Origin: Niebla homalea | Lineage: Eukaryota > Ascomycota > Lecanoromycetes > Lecanorales > Ramalinaceae | Assembly: GCA_019925105.1 (NCBI GenBank) | Contig: JAHGAU010000009.1 | Coordinates: forward strand, 930,001 to 994,000 | Reading direction: 5' to 3' | DNA: 64,000 nt | In this document: in pieces, positions 13,561 to 24,160 of the stretch | Position numbering within the stretch: position 1 is the stretch's first letter | How the letters are laid out: each line of letters opens with the position of its first letter | Program-made: the position numbers and the translations under genes | The notes under the pieces: generated by a model | The model's database searches: none | What the model was told of the DNA's origin: nothing | Seen by the model: the letters and a program-made list of their open reading frames with translations, nothing else

Positions 13561-13829
13561 GTTAATCTCTATAATACTATAAAATAACGGGTTATTTTTA
13601 ATATAATATATTATAGTTATAATATTTAACTCCTTCGATATATCGATATCGGTAAATAACGATTAATTAAAAGTATAATATATAAAAAATAACAGTTTTA
13701 AAAACGCGTTTTCCAAATCCTTAAAAGTATAATCCTTTTCTTAGATAAGTATAAACTTAATCTGAAATATCCTCTACTTACGGTATAAACCGGTATATTC
13801 TGGATCTGCTTTTTTTAATTTATAGTAAA
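13561..13829 (-). pseudogene. Gypsy G1 RNase H fragment
   Basis: The minus strand reads FTDIDISKELNI followed by TIIYYIKNNPLFYS. This fits the start of the RNase H domain of fungal Ty3/gypsy pol (family pattern L.DLDASKE.GFGA..YHVK). In the original element it followed the reverse-transcriptase connection domain, now displaced to 16163-16651 by insertion of B1. Its downstream side is cut off by A2. Confidence 0.65.
13825..13829 (+). repeat. Target-site duplication of B1, left (GTAAA)
   Basis: Identical to 16158-16162. Confidence 0.85.
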
Positions 13830-14003
13830 TATCAGGGTACTGGAGTAGGTAGGTCCTAGTAATGAATGAATAATAGCTATGAAGGTAGCTATAATACAGG
13901 TGGTGCACTCATGGTAGGTGTATGCGCCAAAACCCCGCCGGGAGCTAGTCCTTATGGGGCAAGTAGGCCGAGCGTGGGAGCAAGGCCACTTGGAACCATG
14001 ACA
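13830..14003 (-). repeat. LTR of B1 (left; 3' LTR of the element)
   Basis: 174 bp, nearly identical to 15984-16157; the first bases are RIP-changed to TATCA. Confidence 0.85.
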
Positions 14004-14018
14004 TAATCCCCCCCTCTA
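14004..14018 (-). promoter_or_regulatory. Polypurine tract of B1
   Basis: The plus strand reads TAATCCCCCCCTCTA, so the minus strand has a G-run next to the LTR, where plus-strand DNA synthesis is primed in LTR elements. B2 (16812-16826) and B3 (43911-43922) have the same feature. Confidence 0.6.
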
Positions 14019-14349
14019 TAACGGTAAGTTCCTATAAGTTACTTATTATATATACCATTATTAATACTATCTCCGGGGTAAAATATTATCCAGATAAAGC
14101 CCCGGGTATATTACAATTATTATAATTAAGCGTAATTATTAAGTATTAAAGACCGCTCGAAATATATATTAAAAAATCGAAAAAAAGTTAAGTTTACGGT
14201 TAATATAAACGTAAAAAAATCGAGAAAAAATCGACATAAATTAAATCGATTAACGTATTTTCCGATGAATAATTAAATTATATACTTTTTAACTGAAAAA
14301 GGGCTTAATATAGGGTAAATAGCTATTACCGTTATTATTATAATTTTTT

Positions 14350-15300
14350 ATTAAAGAATCGAATATTATTAAAGTAAACTTACTTATTAACTGGCTTTCT
14401 AAGTATTATAATTAAGTAATTTCTCTGAAGTATAGATTACGTACTTTAATATTAAACATCCAGGATTTTCCTGGCTTCCGTAAGTAAGGTTTAAGTAGAA
14501 CCTTTATAAGGTACGTTATCGTAAATAAGTAGGTATTTAAATTTAAGATATTTAAAATATAGCTTATGATGAATAACTTTATTCTTAAAATAATCCGGGA
14601 ATAAGGTATTAAATTTATTTTTATTAATCTCCTTAAGAATATTTAATAATTTTTAAGTAAATTTAATTAAAGCTTTAAAGCTTTTAACTTAATATATATT
14701 AAGATTGTATTAACGTAAATGACCGATAAATTAACGATATAATATAGGGGTAAAACCGTCTATAATTTAATAACGGAGCTTTAAAGTAAAAAGCTTATAT
14801 AAAGCCGTAATTTTATAAGATTCTGAATAATTTAGAAATATAATCGTAATAAAAAACCGAATATAGAATTTATTAAAAATCTCGTTTTTCTTTTTTTTTA
14901 TATTGAAGTCCGGTAAATAAAGTTAAATATTATAAATAGAAACCTTATTATATATATTAAATATACTATTTAAATCTTTAATTATTTAAGCCGATAAGGT
15001 ATATAAATTATTAAAGAATAAATTAACTTAAGCTTTAAATAAATTAAATATATTATCCTTATAATAATTATATATATAATTTATTTTATCCGCTTTAAAC
15101 ATAAAGAAAATTATACTTTAACGGAATTTTAAGTCGAAGTATAATCTTTAATTATCTTACTATTCCTTTTAACCGCGGAATAACGATATATCTAAGTATT
15201 TCTTATTCACTCCTTATACGGGAGCGTAAGCTCCTTATAAAAAGGTATATTATAAGGTACGGGGAGTATATGGAAGAGATGATTTTTGATTTTTAAGGAT
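14350..15300 (-). pseudogene. B1 gag-like gene (dead)
   Basis: Reverse copy of the B3 frame at 42620-43480; the block around 15240-15280 is a clear counterpart of 42680-42720. Heavily interrupted by TAA/TAG. Limits are approximate and no start codon can be chosen. Confidence 0.5.
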
Positions 15301-15983
15301 ATAATGTCTTTTATAATATACTTATTATTATCTAAATCGTAAATATTATTATTATAAATCCCCTCCTCCTTAATCGTATTACTAAGCTATTCTTTAAGCT
15401 TAATAATTTAAGTAATAAGCTTTATATTTTAAGTAATAAGTTTTTTATTTTAAGCCGTAAGTTTTTATTATTATTTTAATAAATATTTCGAGATTTATAA
15501 AGACGAATAAATATAGTATTAAATTATTAATTCGTCGAATTTAATTAAAATTATAAATCCGTATTCACAATAATAAGGTTCTGGATTTATTAACGTAAAT
15601 TCCCTAGTAATAGAGGTAAAGCAACTTCAGCGTCCCCCTTTAAGTTTAAGTTATAATTTAAGTTACTTATAATATAAATTTAAGTATTAAAGGTAAAGTA
15701 TTAAGGTAATAATAATATAGGTAATATAAAAGGTTTTATAGTCTTTTATTAAGCGGCTTAAATTCAGTAATAATTCAATAATGATATCAAGACGTCCTAA
15801 TTAAAAGGGATAGAGTTTCTTTATCGTTTTAATAAGGTAATATAGTATAAATAATATAACAAGACTTTATAGTCTTTTACCGAGCGGCTTAAACTCCGTA
15901 ACAGCCCAGATGATCCACGTAAAGGGTTCCTAGGTACTTCATGGCCGCGGTAACGTTATAACCAGTACGGATAGCTATTATTA

Positions 15984-16157
15984 TATTAGGGTACTGGAGT
16001 AGGTAGGTCCTAATAATAAATGAATAATAGCTATAAAGGTAGTCATGATACAGGTGGTGCACTCATGGTAGGTGTATACGTTAAGACCCCCCCGGGAGCT
16101 AGTCCTCATGGGGCAAGTAGGCCGAGCGTGGGAGCAAGGCCACTTGGAACCATGACA
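15984..16157 (-). repeat. LTR of B1 (right; 5' LTR of the element)
   Basis: 174 bp. Ends ACCATGACA on the plus strand, followed directly by the GTAAA duplication. Confidence 0.85.
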
Positions 16158-16162
16158 GTAAA

Positions 16163-16651
16163 AAAGGTTTTACGTATTTAAAACGGGGTAATATATTAAG
16201 TATAATTCTTTATTCCGGTACGTAATTTATTTATAAGATTAAGGAAGACTTTAAGGTTTCTTAATAAGTCGGGAAATTTAAGGTTTTAAATAGCCTTTAT
16301 TTTATTATTAAATGTAAATATTTTTAAAAATTTAATTTTATTAATTAAAAAGCTTAATTATAAAATAATTAATAAATAATTTTATTGGTAAAAGGTTTAC
16401 GCGTTTATCTTTAAGAATCTAAAAGACTTAACGTAAATAAATAATATACTTCTTTAATAAATAATTAAAAATAATTATATTATTTATAAACAGTTGTATA
16501 AAATCTCGTATTAAATATAACGTATTATCTATTTCCCTTTATATAGATAAAGGATTACCTTTAAAACCTATTAATATAACCGAAGATTCCTCTTAACTTT
16601 TATAGGAGATAATATAGAGTTTATACCGGTTAAATTTACGTCTAAGAAATT
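16163..16651 (-). pseudogene. Gypsy G1 reverse-transcriptase C-terminal / connection fragment
   Basis: The minus strand reads FKDKRVNLLPIKLFINYF and, further on, LKFPDLLRNLKVFLNL then INKLRTGIKNYT and YITPF. These are the segments of fungal Ty3/gypsy pol between the catalytic core and RNase H (family pattern SP.KS..GYPSV.LLGQ, then L.FP.TLK.LE.YLGLTG.LR). It is bounded by B1 on the left and B2 on the right. Confidence 0.75.
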
Positions 16652-16811
16652 TGTCAGGGAACTGATATATGGTCTAGCTATGAACGGAATAATAGCTATG
16701 GCGGTATCTATGGTATAGGATGCACCTATTATATAAGTGTGGGTACCAAGGAGCTAATATTTATAGGGCAAGTAGGCCGAGCGTAACAGTAAAGTTACTT
16801 AAAACCATAAT
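16652..16811 (-). repeat. LTR of B2 (left)
   Basis: 160 bp, start TGTCAGGGAA; inner end RIP-changed to CCATAATA. Confidence 0.8.
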
Positions 16812-17993
16812 ACGATACCCCCCTTTATAACGGTAAGTTCCTATGAGCCATTTATACCAAAACCACCCTTATCGGATCTAGGTATAGCCTTAAAGAATTA
16901 TTAAATATATTGAAACCACCTTTAATAAGCGTAATAATTAAGTGGTAAAGGTTAAGCAACCCGGGTGTTAAAAAAAGCTCCTGAAAAATTAACTAAAAAA
17001 GGTGAAAAAATCGACTCTATAGGGGTGAAAAAATCGATATAAGTTGAGTCAATTAACGTGATCTCCGGGTTAAAGCCGAGTCGTATACTTCTTAACGAAA
17101 AGAAGTTTAATATAGGGTTATTACCGGACGCCGTTAAACTAAAGCGATTAACGAGGTAGCCGTAGGTGAGCCGGCTAAGTAGCTTTTACCCCTTATAGGT
17201 AAGCTAAAGCCGTAAGAGTGGCTTTTACCCTTAATACCGTCGTCGCACTTATAAATATAGATATTTATTTCTTATTCTACTTATAATATTACCCTTACCC
17301 GTATTATTACCAGTATTAACCGTCTATCCAGTTATTAACTATTCCGGCCTATAAGTTACCTTAATAAGGGCCTTATAACTATTAATATCTTATAGGCTTA
17401 TAATATAATAATATAACTATTAAGGGATTTATAAAAATAAAAAAATCGATTTATTTATTTGACTAAGAATTTAAAAGGAAATTAATATTATTATAGTTAG
17501 CTTATTCTTACCGATTAACTAACTTATTATAAGTATCGTAATTAAGGTATTAATAATTTATTTATGAAATCGATCTTAAAGTATTAATTTAAGCTTTATA
17601 TTGCGGGTAAGGCGATTAAGGGATTTTTTACGATAGGCCCATTTATAATATTACATTAAACGTTCTTCCTTAACTTAATTATCCTTGTTCTTATTTTTAT
17701 CCTTATTTTAAGTTTGATTAATTTAATTACTATTAATATTAACCGTTATTTAATTTTAATTATTCCGGCCTACAAGGGTCTCTACTTTTAGTTCCTATAG
17801 TTATTAACGTTTTATAAGCTTATAATACGTATTTATTATACGGCTTATTAATTAATTAATATACGTTTTATTTAACGCGATACTTAAAATAATTAAAGTA
17901 TAAATCGCGTTGCTTTAATAGTACTATTTTGGTAAAGTACGAGTATTAAAAGGCTTATAATTAACCTTTTATATATAAAAATAGCTATTATTA

Positions 17994-18154
17994 TATTAGG
18001 GAAGTAATATATAATTTAACTATAAACGGAATAATAGCTATGGTAATATTTATGGTACAGGATGCACCCATTATATAAGTATTGGTATTAAGGAGCTAGT
18101 ACTTATGGGCCAAGTAGGCCGAGCGTGGCAGCAAGGCCACTTGGAACCATGACA
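17994..18154 (-). repeat. LTR of B2 (right)
   Basis: 161 bp, inner end RIP-changed to TATTAGGG, outer end intact ACCATGACA. Confidence 0.8.
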
Positions 18155-18299
18155 AAATTAATAGAAATAACCGTAAGTATCGACTACGGTAATATATTTA
18201 TAATTTATAATTAAAAAATTTATTTCCTATTATAATAATTGCGGGTATAAATTAAAAATTGTAATTTTATTAAATAATTAAATATTAATTATAATATGG

Positions 18300-18600
18300 C
18301 TTTTATATCCGTTCAAAGTATTACGTTAAACGATAAAAATAAAATATAAAAATTCCGTAAATTATATAAATTAATATAATTTACTTTTATTATATATTTT
18401 ATTTAAAATTTAATTTATAATTTTTAATCTTTATGCTTAATATTATATATTCTTTTAAATTTAATAATTATATTAAGTTAAAGGTTAATAAATATATATT
18501 AATTTTCTGGAATATTAATTATAATATTATTATCTTTAAAGATATTACTGAATTCTTTAATAATATTATTTAATTAAACTTACGTATTTTTGTTATAAGT
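18300..18600 (-). pseudogene. Gypsy G1 pol, N-terminal reverse-transcriptase region
   Basis: The minus strand reads IIKEFSNIFKDNNIIINIPE, a relic of the region before the reverse-transcriptase core in fungal gypsy pol (pattern EFSDIFKD...VDLPE..W), followed by a decayed YPLS..D.E stretch near 18400. It is directly continued, after the B2 insertion, by 16163-16651. Confidence 0.65.
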
Positions 18601-19117
18601 ATAGATCTTAACGTTATTAAATAGAAATTTTCCTTACGGTTATTAATTTATAATATTTAATTTAAGTAGGTCTTTAAATAATTAAAAGTTATAGAAATTA
18701 TCCCGGAAAATATAAAAATTAATATTATTATTAAGGTAACCTTATAAATTTATAATTTAAATTTTTAAGTTCTTTATTTATAAATAATAAATAATATTAA
18801 TGAACTTAAGATTATTATATAGTAAAATTACGGGGGTAAATCGTATGAAATTTTAAGTTTTAATTTATATAATAAATTAACTTTTTAATTAATATCGTTT
18901 TTAATTTAAACGACTAATATTTTTAAGTTAATAATATATATAAATACGTTATTACGGAATCCAAGACTATAAAACGGTATTAATAACGGTTTAAAGATAA
19001 AATCCTAAGACTTTAATAATTCTTTTAAAATCCCTTTTTTTAATATATAATTAATACTTATATCGTATTATAAGTTAATACTTATATTAATTATTTTATA
19101 TAAATTATATATTATAA

Positions 19118-19363
19118 TTATGCTACTTCCTTTATAAAAGTAATTATTTTAATACTTATATATATATAAATATTAATAATATATTTTATATTATAAAGAT
19201 CGATTATTATTTTATTAAGAGTTATAATATTAATAACGATTAGGATATTAATAAATAAATTACGTGTTGAATAAATTTTAATTAAAATTTTCTTTAAAAT
19301 AAATATCGTATTCTTCTCTTTTAAGAAGAATAAATTACATATTATAAATTTATCGGTAATCAA
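19118..19363 (-). pseudogene. Open 81-codon fragment between gag and pol of G1
   Basis: A stop-free minus-strand frame in element orientation (starts MITDKFIICNLFFLKEK). Its place between gag and reverse transcriptase is where the protease lies in gypsy elements. I see no convincing DSG/DTG protease motif, so it may be a chance opening in AT-rich DNA. Low confidence. Confidence 0.25.
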
Positions 19364-19699
19364 TTTAAAAGTATTAACGTTTATAACCAGAATTAACTTA
19401 AGCGGTTTTTAAATTTTTAAATTTAAATTTAAAATTTAAGAAAATATAATATTATAATTAATAATTATAATAAAATACCCGTTATTTATATAGAAGTTTA
19501 TTACGGGTAAATTAAGGGCAAATTAAACTTTACTCATACTATATTAATATACCTTAAAGGTAAAGCTTATAAAGTATATATTCTTTATTATAATAAAGTT
19601 AATAATTATAAATATTATATTATTAATTTATTAAGCTTATATATATTAATTATTAATAAATTAAATCTATTAATTCAGCGGAAAGGCCTAAAAATACCT

Positions 19700-20960
19700 A
19701 AATTTACTCCTTTTGATTTTTAGTGATTATATTTAAAATAAATAAAAAGTTTATTTTACGATAAGTACTTTAATATATATCTAATATATTAATAACGTAT
19801 ATGGATTTAATATATAAAATATACTTCATTTATAGTAAAATCGTTATTATTTTAAGATCCTTTTAATTCCTTTTTATTGGGTAATATATTTTTTTCCCTT
19901 TATTTTTAAGTATAAAGGCTTAATTAACCCTTTATTCTATATAACGTATTCAATATTTAAAATCGGACCCTTTTTTTAAGGGCTTTGATTTTCCTTAGTT
20001 TATAATTAATATCTTCTTTTATAACGTTAAGGATAATTACCGTTATTTTTTTTCTTAAGGTTATACATTATAAGCTTTATTTTATCTATACGCTTAAAAG
20101 GATAATATTAATAATTAAGAAGAAGGATTAATTTCTGAATTTTTTATAAAATTCCGGTTACCTTAAAATAACGTATCCGTTTTACGATTTTACGGGTATA
20201 TTTACGAAATTACGTAATATTGAATAATATAAACTTATTAATTATATTTAAATTTATTTATAAGCTTAAAGTAATTATTAATAATAATAAACTTATTTAA
20301 TAATTATAAATTCCGTTAAAATTTTAAATTTAACCCGTTATAAATAAGTGTAAATTAATTTTAAATATTATTAAAATTTAATATATATATAGTCCGTAGA
20401 ATGGTTTATATATATTTATAAGGCTTCCGGTTCCGAAAAAATATCATTTATAATATATTTTTAATAATTAAAATATTTAAGCCGACTTATTAAGGTAACT
20501 TAAATTTAACGATAATTTAAAAAATTTATTTAATTAAATTATTATTATATTTAATAAGTTATTTCTTAATATTTAATAACTTCATTATATATATCTTTAA
20601 AGCGGTATTTCTTAAGTATAATTATAAGTTGTTCCGTAATAATTATATATTTATTATTTAAATAATATCCTTTAATTAATTAATAAAAATATATATCTCC
20701 CGGAAAAAAATATACTTTCCTGAATACTTAATTATAAAAACTATATCGGAGGACTTATTTTTATAGAAAGGGTTAAAAAATCCGACGTTATCAAGATTAA
20801 ATTTTATTAATCGGTTTAATTATAAGCCTTTCATTAATTATATTATATTATTAAAAAAAATTTACCGTTAAGATTATTTTATTCTTAACCTTATATAATA
20901 ACGGGAATTAATTCTCAAATTATGTTCCGTAATTATATTATTTGGGTTTTAATAAAACTT
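19700..20960 (-). pseudogene. Gypsy G1 gag (dead)
   Basis: Recognisable fungal gypsy capsid-type protein. The minus strand reads VGFFNPFY at 20763-20789. It continues through FFREIYIFINQLKDI and LYLRNTALKIYI to FFRNRKPYKYI and FTLIYNGLNLKF. The family pattern is VGFFDP, then FFR.V..F..R..D, LR..AL.WY, DA..RREP..YVQ and LT.AYQGI. TAA/TAG interrupt at Q and W sites. A basic C-terminal tail (about 19700-20100) is repeated in G3 at 63430-63780. Copy G2 has the same region from 22621 downward. Confidence 0.7.
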
Positions 20961-20999
20961 ATTATTTTTAATTAATTAAATAAATTAATAAGTTAAATA

Positions 21000-21986
21000 A
21001 AAATTGCTTTTTTTAATAGAAATACTTCTTATTTAATATAATAAACCTAAATTTAATAAATTTATATTAAATTTATTAAATTTATTAAGCTTAAATTCCG
21101 GTTTAATACTTAAAGCCGGAAAAGAACGTTATAATATTAACGTTAATATAAAAGGTAAATTTAATAACTATTATAATAATAGAAAACTATTTAATAAAAG
21201 TAATAATTTTACGATAAAAAGTTTTTCAGGACTTTAATCGTTTCGATATAATTTAAATTTACTTAATTTTATTAGAGTTAATAACGATTTATATTATAAT
21301 TATAATAATAATAAAATATTTTTAAAGTATAAAAAATTACGTTAAAATATTAAAGGATTTAAAATCTAATTTTTAAGAATTAAATTAAAAGAAGAAATAA
21401 TAAATTCTAGAACTTTAAAAGATTTAAACTAAAGTAATTTACTTAGAATAAATATAGTTCTTAAGTTATTTAATTGTTAATTATTCTTAATTATTTAAAT
21501 AACTCCTTTTAAAGTTAAATATAAAATCGTTATACTTATTAAGTTACTAGATTTTAATAAAACATTTAATTAATATATTTAAATAATAATATTAAAATTT
21601 AATAATATTTAAGAAGCTTATAATATATATATCTTTTTTTATAATACCGTCTTTAATCTTTCTTTAAAAGTATTTAGAAGTAAATTAAAAATAATATTCT
21701 AAAGAATATAAAATTAATATTTCTAATATCACTATAAAAGAAGTATTTATTACAGTTAATAAATTCATACTGTAATTTATATTAACGGATTTTATAATAT
21801 ACGTTAATATAATATTAATATAAATAGCCATTATTATTATTTATTAATATATAAACTAAAAAATATAATAATATATAAATAATAATTCTACCTAAAGGAT
21901 AAAAGGATTATAAGGATGCCTGTCCTCTACGTACAAATGGGTGTCCTACACGTATCAATGCTCCCATGCATGCATGTACATAACAC
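21000..21986 (-). repeat. G1 5' terminal region (LTR plus leader)
   Basis: Non-coding by inspection. Matches G2 (29450-30410) over its whole length, and its outer 115 bp match G3 (63214-63330). The outer 90 bp (21897-21986) keep CpA/TpG and look little mutated, with the palindromic CATGCATGCATG inside. The LTR/leader border cannot be placed. Confidence 0.6.
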
Positions 21987-22887
21987 TTCTGAATTTTCTA
22001 TAAAATTCCGGTTACCTTAAAATAACGTATTTATTCTATTATTTTACGGATATATTTACGGAGTTATATAATATTTAATAATATAAATTTATTAATTAGA
22101 TTTAAATTGATTTATAAACTTAAAGTAATTATTAATAATAATTATTATATTTAATAATTATGAATTCCGTTAAAATTCTAAATTTAACCCGTTATAAATA
22201 AACGTAAATTAATTTTAAATATTATTAAAACTCAATATATATATAATCCGTAAAATAAATTATATATATTTACGGGGTTCCCAGTTCCGAAAAATATTAT
22301 TTATAATATATTTTTTAATAATTAAAATATCTAAGTTAACTTATTAACGTAACTTAAATTTAATGATAATTTAAAAACTTTATTTAATTAGTAAATTATC
22401 GTTATATTTAATAAATCGTTTCTTAATATTTAATAACTTTATAATATATTACTTTCAAGTAATATTTCTTAAGTATAATTATAAATTATTTTATAATAAT
22501 TATATATTTATTATTTAAATAATATCCTTTAATTAATTAATAAAAATATATATATTCCGGAAAAAGGTATATTTCCCGGAATATTTAATTATGAAAGTTA
22601 TATCGGAAAACTTATTTTTATAAAAAAAAGTTAAAGAATCCGACATTATCAAAATTAAAATTTATTAATCGGTTTAATTATAAACCTTTTATTAATTATA
22701 TTACGTTATTAAAAGGAAAAAATAAATCATTATTAAAATTATTCTACTATTAACCTTATATAATAATAGGAATTAATTCTTAAATTATACTTTATAATTA
22801 TATTATTTACTTTTTAATAAAACTTATTGTTTTTAATTAATTAAGCGGATTAATTAATTAAATAAAAATTATTTTTTTAATAAAAAT
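21987..22887 (-). mobile_element. Gypsy G2, gag part (3'-truncated copy)
   Basis: A second copy of 20139-21000, joined head-to-tail to the 5' end of G1 at 21986/21987. It starts inside the gag C-terminal region (TTCTGAATTTTCT) and runs to the insertion point of element X; the rest resumes at 29450. With 29450-30410 it makes about 1.85 kb, the same span as 20139-21986. Confidence 0.75.
22883..22887 (+). repeat. Target-site duplication of element X, left (AAAAT)
   Basis: Identical to 29445-29449; joining the flanks restores the G2 sequence as in G1 near 20995-21015. Confidence 0.8.
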
Positions 22888-23064
22888 TGTCAGGGTGATA
22901 ACCACTCGGCCACCAAGGCAAAAGTAGCTATCCGGGGTAAATAATAGCGCTTAGGGGTAAGCCGTTATTATTATATATATAAGAAGGTAGTCTACCCGGG
23001 GGATCACCCCCAGGGGTAAGCTTTACCCCGGAGCCCTTACTTTAAGGTAAGTACTATTATAATA
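22888..23064 (-). repeat. Family F LTR, left
   Basis: 177 bp, outer part intact, inner part RIP-changed (end TATTATAATA for TGCCATAACA). Confidence 0.8.
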
Positions 23065-23784
23065 ATATCCCCTTTCCTATAAGTTCGTCCCTAAGTTTAT
23101 AAATTATAAATTACGCTTTTAAGGGGGAGTTACCCTTTGGGTTAAAGGTCCTTTTAGAACTTAATTAAGTAAATAAGTAAAAATTAAAAGCTCCTTATTT
23201 AAAGGAAATTATTTCCGATATAAATTTAAATTTCTTAAGCTGGACCCGGATTTAAATTTAATAGCTTATAAGTATTATTTAAGGGCTTAATAATTTTATA
23301 AAGGTATAACCCGGGGTTTAATATTCTTATTAAGAATAACCCGTATTTCTTATTAAGTAAACCCGGGTAACCTTTAATAAATATTTATATCCGTACCGTT
23401 CCTTATTAAGTAAATAAAGGTTACGTTTTAAAGTATTTTACTTATAATCTTATAATTAATCCGCGTAATTTTAAAGCGTTTTAACCTTTTATATAAATAG
23501 TTTTCAGGTATTCCGGCCCTTTATATTAGTAGTTTTTCGGGCATTCCGGCCCCCCATATCGGTAGTTTTCGGGTATTCCGGCCCCCCTCGGTAGTTTTCT
23601 GTACCTCGGACCTCGGCCCCCGGTACTGTAGGGTAGCGGGTTTTACCCGCCCCCGTATTTACGCTCAGTCTTACCTCCTGAGTTACCCAAAATGGGCGTC
23701 CTCGGATTCGAACTGTAGATTTACCCCTTTAAACCCTTAAGGTTAACTCCGGGGGTGCACTACCCTGAAGTTACGTTATTACTC
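23065..23784 (-). other. Family F interior block, left copy
   Basis: Non-coding by inspection, with GC-rich runs (23100-23150 and 23500-23680). Repeated at 28649-29267, which lacks the 100 bp corresponding to 23681-23784. Holds a 32-bp tandem repeat (23497-23590). It ends ATTACTC, as does the DNA before the middle LTR. Confidence 0.65.
23497..23590. repeat. Tandem repeat in F interior (three units of about 32 bp)
   Basis: Units start at 23497, 23529 and 23562, with a fourth start at 23591. Each reads GTAGTTTTCGGGTATTCCGG with small changes, followed by a C-run and TATCG. The matching array is at 29081-29173. Confidence 0.8.
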
Positions 23785-23845
23785 TGTCAGGGTAATAACC
23801 ACTTAACCATCTCATGGATAAAAGTAGCTATCCGGGGTAGGTAAC
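23785..23845 (-). repeat. Partial family F LTR (about 60 bp)
   Basis: Starts TGTCAGGGTAATAACC and keeps AAAAGTAGCTATCCGGGGTA, then leaves the LTR sequence at about 23845 and enters unrelated DNA. Marks a junction inside element X. Confidence 0.65.
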
Positions 23846-24160
23846 AATCATTCCCCCTTCGGAGGAAACGATTCGGAATTCGATGACCAACGTTATTCGG
23901 GAGACGCACTTGGGATCGGTACATCATATAAGGCGTAGGGACCCTTAAACTCTAGGAGAGGGTAGTGTTACGGGTATATAGGCTATACGTATTCGTAACG
24001 TAGCTAAAGAACAGCTTAACCCTATTATTAGGACTACTGGTTATAAATAGTTCGTTCTACGTACCGTTATCCGAATTATAGCAACGTATAAAACGGTATA
24101 TAATCCCGAGATTAAATCTATAATGGAACTTATTAAGGCGTTTTAAGTTGAAAATACCTT
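23846..24160. other. Little-mutated junction DNA inside X
   Basis: The first 150 bases keep CpA/TpG and are clearly less RIP-damaged than what follows. No frame or family recognised; it leads into the gypsy fragment. Confidence 0.4.

Larger units (their letters stand above)
13830..16157 (-). mobile_element. B1: gag-only LTR element (2.3 kb)
   Basis: Two 174-bp LTRs (13830-14003 and 15984-16157), start TGTCA and end TGACA, 1980-bp interior, exact 5-bp duplication GTAAA. Reading the minus strand, a G-run polypurine tract (complement of 14004-14018) lies just before the 3' LTR, which sets the orientation. The interior matches B3, where a gag-like frame is readable. No protease, reverse transcriptase or integrase relic was seen, so it is non-autonomous. 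It interrupts gypsy G1. LTRs are much less mutated than the interior. Confidence 0.85.
16652..18154 (-). mobile_element. B2: short family B element (1.5 kb)
   Basis: LTRs 16652-16811 and 17994-18154 (160 and 161 bp) and an exact 5-bp duplication AAATT (16647-16651 and 18155-18159). The LTRs are a diverged subtype of the B1/B3 LTR: the half with CAAGTAGGCCGAGCGT is kept, the other half differs. The interior is about 1.18 kb and shares with B1 the bases just inside each LTR, but lacks much of the gag region. Orientation is from the C-run at 16817-16822 (G-run on the minus strand). Confidence 0.8.
18160..21986 (-). mobile_element. Gypsy G1, main part: 5' end, gag and start of pol
   Basis: Reverse-oriented Ty3/gypsy element. 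Its 5' end is at 21986 (minus strand starts TGTTATGTACATGCATGC). The leader and gag run down to about 19700, then the start of reverse transcriptase near 18560. Two more pieces at 16163-16651 and 13561-13829 continue pol after the B2 and B1 insertions, so G1 totals about 4.6 kb here, with its 3' half (integrase, 3' LTR) lost at the A2 junction. Strong RIP throughout. The extent of the 5' LTR cannot be fixed because no 3' LTR is present. Confidence 0.75.

Noticed and set aside
13830..16157. TGTCA...TGACA ends first suggested a DNA transposon with terminal inverted repeats.
   Set aside because: The 174-bp terminal repeats are direct, not inverted; the TGTCA/TGACA symmetry is within each LTR. 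The 5-bp duplication and polypurine tract fit an LTR element.
21955..21975. Palindrome CATGCATGCATG as a possible Helitron end hairpin.
   Set aside because: It lies at the 5' end of a gypsy element with gag and pol relics on the same strand, and there is no CTRR end or Rep/helicase relic.
23703..23714. B-box-like AGTTCGAATCCG on the minus strand, suggesting a tRNA gene or SINE head.
   Set aside because: The flanking bases do not form a T-stem, anticodon arm or acceptor stem, no A box is found at the right distance, and the element is bounded by LTRs.
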